Shown: piece by piece, positions 58,804 through 64,000 of the stretch
Layout of the letters: the number at the start of each line of letters is the position of its first letter
How positions within the stretch are numbered: the stretch's first letter is position 1
NCBI GenBank assembly: GCA_009360345.1
Contig: SPDP01000006.1
Coordinates: forward strand, 287,400 to 351,399
DNA: 64,000 bases
From: Alcaligenaceae bacterium SAGV5
GTDB lineage: Bacteria; Pseudomonadota; Gammaproteobacteria; Burkholderiales; Burkholderiaceae_B
Direction: 5' to 3'
Position numbers and translations under genes: made by a program
The notes under the pieces: model-generated
The model's database searches: none
What the model was told of the DNA's origin: nothing
Seen by the model: only the letters and a program-made list of their open reading frames with translations

Positions 58804-59955
58804 ATGTCGTTGGATGCCGATACCTTGAAGTTGCTGATCGAGGCCACACGCACGTTCGTGGCCGAGCGCCTGGTTCCGCTCGAGGCCGAAGTGGCCGAAA
58901 CCGGCGTGATTCCGCCGCAGGTGCGCGAGGAAATGCAGGCGCTGGGCCTGTTCGGCCTGTCCATCGCGCCGGAGTACGGCGGGTTGGGGCTGAACATGGA
59001 AGAAGAAGTGCTGATCGCGATGGAACTGGGCCGCACGTCGCCAGCCTTCCGTTCCCTGGCGGGCACCAACATCGGCATCGGCTCGCAGGCCATCGTGCTG
59101 GCGGGTACCGAGGAACAGCGCGATCATTACCTGCCGCGCCTGGCCAGTGGCGAACTGGTCGGCTCGTTCGCGCTGACCGAACCGGACGCAGGGTCGGACG
59201 CCCTGTCGCTGCGGACCTCGGCGCGCCGCGACGGCGACCACTATGTGCTGAACGGCACCAAGCGTTTCATCACCAATGCCCCCATCGCGGGCCTCTATAC
59301 CGTCATGGCCCGCACGGGCGAAGGGCGTGGGGCGGGCGCGATCTCGTGCTTCCTGGTCGAGGCCGGCACGCCCGGCATCACGCTGGGCAAGCCGGACCGC
59401 AAGATGGGCCAGGCCGGCTCCTTGACCTGCGACATCGTGTTCGACGACTGCCGCGTGCCCGCCAGCGCTTTGCTGGGCGGGGAAGAGGGCAACGGCTTTC
59501 GCACCGCCATGCGCGTGCTGGACAAGGGCCGCCTGCACATCTCGGCCGTCTGCGTCGGCATGGCCGAGCGGTTGATCGCCGAGTCCGTGCGCTATGCCAC
59601 CGAGCGCAAGCAGTTCGGCCAGGCCATCGCCGACTTCCAGTTGATCCAGGCGATGATCGCCGATAGCCAGACCGAAGCCTACGCTGCCCGGACCATGGTG
59701 CTGGACGCGGCCCGCAAGCGCGACCGGGGTGAATCGACGACGCTGGAAGCCTCCTGCTGCAAGCTGTTCTCCACCGAGATGGTGGGGCGCGTGGCCGACC
59801 GCGCCGTGCAGATACACGGCGGATCGGGCTACATTGCCGAGTATGCGGTCGAACGCTTTTATCGCGACGTCCGCCTGTTCCGCCTGTACGAAGGAACCTC
59901 GCAAATACAGCAACTGGTCATCGCGCGCGAAACCATCAAGGCATACACGGCCTGA
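58804..59955 (+). CDS. Acyl-CoA dehydrogenase
   Basis: The 383-residue flavoprotein has the three-domain acyl-CoA dehydrogenase fold: APEYGGLGL, FALTEPDAGSD, YVLNGTKRFITNA, and C-terminal VQIHGGSGYIAEY and LYEGTSQIQQ. The catalytic Glu is the one in YEGTSQIQ. The start at MSLDADTLKL has GGGGA before it. It oxidises an acyl-CoA to the 2,3-enoyl-CoA with electron transfer to ETF. It shares the TetR operon with the following 3-hydroxyacyl-CoA dehydrogenase; no enoyl-CoA hydratase or thiolase is present. Confidence 0.94.
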   Translation: MSLDADTLKLLIEATRTFVAERLVPLEAEVAETGVIPPQVREEMQALGLFGLSIAPEYGGLGLNMEEEVLIAMELGRTSPAFRSLAGTNIGIGSQAIVLAGTEEQRDHYLPRLASGELVGSFALTEPDAGSDALSLRTSARRDGDHYVLNGTKRFITNAPIAGLYTVMARTGEGRGAGAISCFLVEAGTPGITLGKPDRKMGQAGSLTCDIVFDDCRVPASALLGGEEGNGFRTAMRVLDKGRLHISAVCVGMAERLIAESVRYATERKQFGQAIADFQLIQAMIADSQTEAYAARTMVLDAARKRDRGESTTLEASCCKLFSTEMVGRVADRAVQIHGGSGYIAEYAVERFYRDVRLFRLYEGTSQIQQLVIARETIKAYTA

Positions 59956-59978
59956 GGGCCGCCAAGGAGGCAGGGTAA

Positions 59979-61493
59979 ATGGCACAGATCAATAGCGTGG
60001 GGATAGTCGGCGCGGGCGCGATGGGGCGAGGCATCGCCCAGATCGCGGCCCAGGCCGGACTGCGCGTCTACCTGTACGACACCGCCCAGGCGGCGCTCGC
60101 ATCGGCGCGCGACAGCCTGCGCGACACCTGGGACAAGCTCGTGCAGAAGGGCCGGCTGGAAGCGCCCCGGGCCGAGGCTGCGCTCCAGGCTCTCACCTTG
60201 TGCGAAGACCTGGCGCAGCTGCGCGATTGCGATCTCGTGATCGAGGCCATCGTCGAGCGGCTGGACGCCAAGCAGGGGCTGTTCCGGCAGTTGGAGGACA
60301 TCGTCGGCGAGCGGTGCATCCTGGCCTCGAATACCTCGTCCCTGTCCATCACCGCGATCGCCTCGGCCTGCCGCCTGCCCGCGCGCGTGGCGGGCTATCA
60401 TTTCTTCAACCCCGTTCCGCTGATGAAGGTGGTGGAGGTCATCGACGGCCTGCGCAGTGATCCGGCGGTGGGCGATGCGTTGACGGAACTGACACGCCGC
60501 ATGGGGCATACGCCCGTGCGCGCCAAGGACATGCCCGGCTTCATCGTGAACCACCTGGGCCGGGGCCTCAACACCGAAGGGTTGCGGATCGTGCAGGAAA
60601 GCGTGGCCGATTGTGCCCAGGTCGATGCCGTCATGACCGGCCAGGCCGGATTCCGGATGGGGCCCTTCGAACTGATGGACCTGACCGGCCTGGATGTCTC
60701 GCATCCCGTCATGGAGTCCATCTACCGCCAGTTCTTCGACGAGCCGCGTTTCCGCCCCTCGCCGCTGGGCACCGTGCGCGTGGCCGGGGGGCTGCTGGGC
60801 CGCAAGACGGGCCAGGGCTTCTACGCCTATGTCGATGGCAAGAAACAGACCGCGCCCGAGGCGCCGCCGCCTGCGGTGGCGCGGATGCCCGAGGTCTGGG
60901 TGTCGCCGGCCCGGCCCGAGGGCCGCGCGGTGGTGGTCGAGCTGCTGGAGCGCCTGGGCGCGAAGGTGCAGCAGGGCGATCGTCCCGGCGATGACGCCTT
61001 GATCGTGGTCACGCCCCTGGGCGAGGATGCCACCACGGCGGTCTGCGACCAGGGCCTGGACGCCCGCAGGACGGTGGCCGTGGACGTCCTGCACGGTCTG
61101 CCGGAAGGGCGCCGCCGCACGCTCATGGCTACGCCCCTGACCGCGGGCGAGTGGCGGGATGCCGCCGTGGCCCGTTTCTCCACCGACGGCGCGCCGGTGA
61201 CGCTGGTGCAGGATTCGCCCGGCTTCGTTGCCCAGCGCATCGTCGCCACCATCGTCAACATCGCCTGCGAGATCGCCCAGCAGGGCATCGCCACGCCCGA
61301 GGACATCGAGCACGCCGTCACGTTGGGCCTGGGCTACCCCAAAGGGCCGCTGGCCATGGGCGACGCGCTGGGCACGGCACGGATCGTCGAGATCCTGCGC
61401 AACATCGTGCGCGTCACGGGCGACATGCGTTACCGGCCCAGCCTGTGGCTGCAGCGCCGGGCCCAACTGGGGATGTCGCTGCTCGACCGCTAG
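59979..61493 (+). CDS. 3-hydroxyacyl-CoA dehydrogenase with duplicated C-terminal domain (PaaH-like)
   Basis: The 504-residue protein begins with the Rossmann motif GIVGAGAMGRGIAQIAAQAG. It has the catalytic His in AGYHFFNPVPLMKVVEVI and a Glu shortly after, and a first C-terminal domain followed by a second one (DSPGFVAQRIVATIVNIACE, LGYPKGPLAMGD), as in the PaaH/long form. It oxidises 3-hydroxyacyl-CoA to the 3-keto form with NAD+. It follows the acyl-CoA dehydrogenase by 23 bp, with AAGGAGG before its ATG. Confidence 0.93.
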   Translation: MAQINSVGIVGAGAMGRGIAQIAAQAGLRVYLYDTAQAALASARDSLRDTWDKLVQKGRLEAPRAEAALQALTLCEDLAQLRDCDLVIEAIVERLDAKQGLFRQLEDIVGERCILASNTSSLSITAIASACRLPARVAGYHFFNPVPLMKVVEVIDGLRSDPAVGDALTELTRRMGHTPVRAKDMPGFIVNHLGRGLNTEGLRIVQESVADCAQVDAVMTGQAGFRMGPFELMDLTGLDVSHPVMESIYRQFFDEPRFRPSPLGTVRVAGGLLGRKTGQGFYAYVDGKKQTAPEAPPPAVARMPEVWVSPARPEGRAVVVELLERLGAKVQQGDRPGDDALIVVTPLGEDATTAVCDQGLDARRTVAVDVLHGLPEGRRRTLMATPLTAGEWRDAAVARFSTDGAPVTLVQDSPGFVAQRIVATIVNIACEIAQQGIATPEDIEHAVTLGLGYPKGPLAMGDALGTARIVEILRNIVRVTGDMRYRPSLWLQRRAQLGMSLLDR

Positions 61494-61587
61494 GATCCGG
61501 GCGCCGCGCGCGAGGGCGGCCATAAAAGAGATCGGCGGGGATGCCGCCATATCTTCTAAAATGCGCCGCTGTTTGATGGAGGATGTA

Positions 61588-61809
61588 ATGGGACTCTTTA
61601 TGGACCCTCGCCGGCAGCCCGACGACACGCGCAGCAGCTACGCCCGGCGCCGCGCGCCGTGGCTGGTGCTGGTGGCGATCGGCTGCAGTGCCTACGTGCT
61701 GTCCAGGGGCTACCCCAGCTATACCGGCTGGCTGGCGATGATGGTGACCTGGGTGGCGGCCGTGCTGGCCATCACCACCGCCGACTGGAGCGACTTGCGC
61801 AGGAAATGA
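61588..61809 (+). CDS. Small two-helix membrane protein
   Basis: A 73-residue protein with a charged N-terminal 24 residues and two hydrophobic helices (APWLVLVAIGCSAYVLS; WLAMMVTWVAAVLAITTA), ending in an RRK tail. GGAGG lies 6 bases before the ATG. It ends 7 bp before the NrtR-like gene, so the two are probably co-transcribed. No family recognised. Confidence 0.75.
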   Translation: MGLFMDPRRQPDDTRSSYARRRAPWLVLVAIGCSAYVLSRGYPSYTGWLAMMVTWVAAVLAITTADWSDLRRK

Positions 61810-61816
61810 GACACCC

Positions 61817-62746
61817 TTGACCGTCGCTAGCCAACACCCCCTGGCCGCTGAATTGGTGGCGGTGCTCGTCGCCGCCACCGATGCCGAGCCGCTGGTCCTG
61901 ACCACGCACGATGGACGCATGCTGCCGTCCGGCCCCTTCGAGTCCGGCCACCGTTCGCTGCAGGCCGGCCTGCGCGCCTGGGTGGAGGAGCAGACGCACC
62001 ACCCGCTGGGCTACGTCGAGCAGCTCTATACCTTCGCCGACCGCGACCGCACCGAACAGAAGTCCGAGCAGCGCGTCATTTCCATCAGCTACCTGGCCCT
62101 GACCCGGCAAGGGCCGGTTTCCGGCGCCGATGCCGCCTGGCACGGCTGGTATCGCTATTTCCCTTGGGAAGACCGGCGCGCGCCGTCGGCCGAACTGGGA
62201 GAACTGATCGACCATGCGCTACGCGAATGGTGCCGGGCGGGCGCCGATGCCGCCCAGCGCCGGACCCGGCAGCAGCGGGCCGAGGTCTGTTTCGGTCTGG
62301 ACGGCCGAGCCTGGAACGAGGAACTGGTCCTGCAACGCTACGAACTCCTGTTCGAGGCGGGGCTGGTGCACGAAGCCATCCGCCGCGCCGGCCGGACCGG
62401 GCTGCCGCACCTGGGCCAGCCCATGCGGCATGACCACCGCCGCATCCTGGCCACCGGCATCGCGCGGCTGCGGGCCAAGATCAAGTACCGCCCCGTGGTG
62501 TTCGAGTTGATGCCGCCGGCCTTTACCCTGCTGCAACTGCAGCAGGCCGTCGAGGCGCTGGCCGGCCGGTCGCTGCACAAGCAGAATTTCCGCCGCTTCA
62601 TCGAGCAGCAGCAACTGGTCGAGGAAACCGGCGCGCAATCCACCGAGACGCCGGGGCGCCCGGCCAAGCTCTTCCGGTTCCGCGGCGACGTGATGCTGGA
62701 GCGGGCCCTGAGCGGCAGCAAGCTCCCGCTGGTTCGCGGCAACTAA
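61817..62746 (+). CDS. nrtR: NrtR-like regulator: degenerate Nudix domain plus winged helix
   Basis: The 309-residue protein starts with TTG. The N-terminal two thirds have a Nudix-like fold but the REUxEExGU core is not preserved (LRAWVEEQTHHPLG), so it is probably not a hydrolase. The C-terminal third (AFTLLQLQQAVEALAGRSLH, KQNFRRFIEQQQLVEET, GRPAKLFRF) is the winged helix of the NrtR family, which regulates NAD synthesis through ADP-ribose or NAD. The gene directly precedes nadC and two palindromes lie between them. I assign NrtR by this architecture and context, not by a database search. Confidence 0.85.
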   Translation: MTVASQHPLAAELVAVLVAATDAEPLVLTTHDGRMLPSGPFESGHRSLQAGLRAWVEEQTHHPLGYVEQLYTFADRDRTEQKSEQRVISISYLALTRQGPVSGADAAWHGWYRYFPWEDRRAPSAELGELIDHALREWCRAGADAAQRRTRQQRAEVCFGLDGRAWNEELVLQRYELLFEAGLVHEAIRRAGRTGLPHLGQPMRHDHRRILATGIARLRAKIKYRPVVFELMPPAFTLLQLQQAVEALAGRSLHKQNFRRFIEQQQLVEETGAQSTETPGRPAKLFRFRGDVMLERALSGSKLPLVRGN

Positions 62747-62789
62747 GCCACGGGCGCGTTTTTTCAGGTTTCCACGTATTGACAGCCCT

Positions 62790-62808
62790 TATGCTCATAC
62801 TTAGCATA
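62790..62808. promoter_or_regulatory. NrtR operator candidate 1
   Basis: TATGCTCATACTTAGCATA is an imperfect palindrome between nrtR and nadC; its outer arms TATGCT and AGCATA are exact. It shares the half-site TATGCTCAT / ATGAGCATA with the second site 56 bp away. It lies in the probable nadC promoter. Confidence 0.65.
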
Positions 62809-62845
62809 ACGAAGACGGCTAGAGCCGCGATTTTTTTCAACGGAA

Positions 62846-62864
62846 AATACTCATAATGAGCATA
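62846..62864. promoter_or_regulatory. NrtR operator candidate 2, over the nadC start
   Basis: AATACTCATAATGAGCATA is the second imperfect copy of the same 19-bp palindrome; the core CTCATAATGAG is perfect. It covers the proposed ATG of nadC at 62856, so binding would block both transcription and access to the start. Confidence 0.65.
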
Positions 62865-63758
62865 TATAAGTCCGGCGCCCACGGCAGAGGCGCCCAGGAG
62901 GCATGGGACGTCGCGCCGTTGCCTTCGGTCATGATCGAATCCCTGGTGCGCGCCACCTTGCTGGAAGATCTCGGCCGGGCGGGCGACCTGACCACGAACG
63001 CCATCGTTCCCGCCGGGCATCGCGGCCGGACCGCCATGGTGGCCCGCCAGCCCGGCGTGGTCGCCGGCATGGACGTGGCGCGCCTGGCGTTCGGCCTGAT
63101 CGATCCGGACATCCGCGTCGACGTGCGCAAGCCCGACGGCAGCCGCATCCAGCCGGGGGACGTCATCGCGGTGGTAGAGGGCAATTCGCGCGCCATGTTG
63201 ACGGCCGAACGTACCGCGCTCAATTTCATGTGCCATATGAGTGGCATTGCGTCGGCGACGGCCTCCGTGGTCGATGCCATCGGCGATGCGCGGTCGCGCG
63301 TGGTGTGTACGCGCAAGACCATGCCGGGGATGCGCGTCGTGCAGAAGTACGCGGTCCGGGTGGGGGGCGGCTCGAATCATCGCTTCGGCCTGGACGACGC
63401 GGTGTTGATCAAGGACAACCACGTGGCGATCGCCGGCAGCGTGGCCGAGGCGGTGCGGCGCGCGCGTGCCGGCGTGGGGCATCTGGTGATGATAGAACTG
63501 GAAGTCGACACGCTGGAACAGCTGGACGAGGCGCTGGAGCTGAAGGTGGACGCCATCCTGCTGGACAACATGAGTGTCGAGACCATGACCGAGGCGGTGC
63601 GCCGCGTGGACGGCCGCGCGGTGACCGAGGCGTCGGGACGCATCACGCCCCAGACCGCCCCGGCCGTGGCGCGTACCGGCGTGGACCTGATCTCCATCGG
63701 CTGGCTGACGCACAGCGTGGGCGTGCTGGATATCGGGTTGGATCACGCGCCCGCGTAG
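62856..63758 (+). CDS. nadC: Nicotinate-nucleotide pyrophosphorylase (quinolinate phosphoribosyltransferase)
   Basis: The 300-residue protein has the NadC order LLEDLGRAGDLTTNAIVP, the ERTALNFMCHMSG segment, the RKTMPGMR and GGGSNHRFGLDD phosphoribosyl-binding region and IKDNH. It converts quinolinate and PRPP to nicotinate mononucleotide and CO2, the committing step of de novo NAD synthesis. The start at ATG 62856 gives the usual length but has only a weak ribosome site; an AGGAGG at 62896 has no in-frame start after it. Regulation by the upstream NrtR-like protein is likely. Confidence 0.94.
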   Translation: MSIYKSGAHGRGAQEAWDVAPLPSVMIESLVRATLLEDLGRAGDLTTNAIVPAGHRGRTAMVARQPGVVAGMDVARLAFGLIDPDIRVDVRKPDGSRIQPGDVIAVVEGNSRAMLTAERTALNFMCHMSGIASATASVVDAIGDARSRVVCTRKTMPGMRVVQKYAVRVGGGSNHRFGLDDAVLIKDNHVAIAGSVAEAVRRARAGVGHLVMIELEVDTLEQLDEALELKVDAILLDNMSVETMTEAVRRVDGRAVTEASGRITPQTAPAVARTGVDLISIGWLTHSVGVLDIGLDHAPA

Positions 63759-63771
63759 TCGCTATATATAG

Positions 63772-63807
63772 GGGAGGGAAGCCGCAGGGCCGGCCTTCCT
63801 CCTTTTC
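63772..63807 (+). terminator. Candidate terminator of nadC
   Basis: GGGAGGGAAGCC and GGCCTTCCTCC form an imperfect stem around a short GC-rich loop, followed by TTTT, about 15 bp after the nadC stop. It fits a factor-independent terminator, though the stem has a mismatch and the T-run is short. Confidence 0.5.
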
Positions 63808-63818
63808 CCGGGGCCGAG

Positions 63819-63848
63819 TTGCACACGCCAGAAAAATCGTGCTATAGT
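63819..63848 (+). promoter_or_regulatory. Strong sigma-70-type promoter at right edge
   Basis: TTGCAC (63819-63824) and TATAGT (63843-63848) with an 18-bp spacer, the -35 and -10 of a housekeeping promoter. It drives transcription rightward into the last 150 bp, where no start codon with a good ribosome site is seen. Confidence 0.55.
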
Positions 63849-64000
63849 CTCTTTCTCGACGCAAACAACGCAACCGCAGCGGCAACAAGCGCAGCGCAGC
63901 AGAGGAAGCGAAGGGTGAGGAAAGCGGTTTGCAGCGGTTACGCATAAGCGGGCGCAGCGAACAGGCCGACCAAAAGAAGGGGTCTTGCGGCAGGGTGGTA
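63849..64000 (+). other. Non-coding leader, end of window
   Basis: This stretch has repeated short AGCGCAGC/GCAACAAGC-type words and no convincing coding frame. Together with the promoter before it, it may be the leader of a stable RNA such as an rRNA operon, or the 5' leader of a gene outside the window. No conserved 16S or tRNA sequence is visible, so the identity is open. Confidence 0.4.

Noticed and set aside
62903..63847. ATG at 62903 after AGGAGG as the start of a gene
   Set aside because: The ribosome-site-like AGGAGG is attractive, but the frame it opens is an Arg/Gly-rich shadow of nadC, which is unmistakable in its own frame.
1..64000. CRISPR arrays, insertion sequences, prophage or tRNA genes
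   Set aside because: I found no regular direct-repeat array, no transposase or integrase and no tRNA-like cloverleaf on reading the window; a computed search could still find a small one.

Overview
The window is about 64 kb of very GC-rich chromosomal DNA with dense bacterial gene packing. Gene content points to a betaproteobacterium of the Alcaligenaceae, close to Bordetella or Achromobacter. The evidence is many orphan Bug-type (TctC) periplasmic receptors paired with LysR regulators, a small DUF4148 protein, a kdp operon, and a PEP-synthase regulator. This assignment is inference from gene content, not a database match. I see no insertion sequence, CRISPR array, tRNA or complete rRNA.

Layout. 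1-0.6 kb: end of a SpoU/TrmH RNA methyltransferase. 0.6-9.1 kb: a minus-strand catabolic operon (two Bug receptors, creatininase-like amidohydrolase, HpcH-type aldolase, Asp/Glu-racemase-like enzyme, M20 carbamoylase-type hydrolase, 2-hydroxyacid dehydrogenase, VOC protein) with a divergent LysR gene. 9.1-12.2 kb: ppsR, an MFS gene whose end runs into ppsR, and a LysR gene. 12.1-19.5 kb: hydantoinase/oxoprolinase-type HyuA-HyuB, a small Cys-motif protein, a CobW GTPase, a Bug receptor and a divergent LysR. 19.4-21.5 kb: a YeeE/YedE sulfur transporter coupled to a periplasmic rhodanese. 21.6-28.5 kb: two more Bug modules, one with an MmgE/PrpD protein and one with an amidohydrolase, each with a LysR gene.

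28.6-30.8 kb holds the most unusual gene: a 724-residue predicted lipoprotein with a carboxypeptidase-regulatory-like beta domain followed by a helical region that resembles by eye the N-terminal pore-forming bundle of Cry delta-endotoxins. 30.8-38.3 kb: nudC, a compact molybdate ABC system with a one-domain ModE, a two-component system, a DUF318-type permease and a small lipoprotein. 38.5-42.3 kb: an MHYT-GGDEF-EAL protein, an SMR efflux protein and an MFS transporter. 42.3-47.1 kb: a two-component flavin monooxygenase operon with a Bug receptor and divergent IclR. 47.1-57.3 kb: DUF4148 protein, a GGDEF protein and kdpFABCDE, preceded by an extra 32-codon membrane ORF and KdpE-like repeats. 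57.3-64 kb: riboflavin synthase, a TetR-controlled acyl-CoA dehydrogenase/3-hydroxyacyl-CoA dehydrogenase pair, a small membrane protein, an NrtR-like regulator and nadC with two matching palindromes, and a strong promoter at the right edge.

How the genes work together. Much of the region consists of independent scavenging modules, each with a binding protein for uptake, one to six enzymes and a neighbouring regulator. None of the six Bug receptors has a TctA/TctB membrane pair in the window, so they must borrow one from elsewhere or act in sensing. The kdp, mod, nudC/nrtR/nadC and c-di-GMP genes are housekeeping or stress functions set between these modules.
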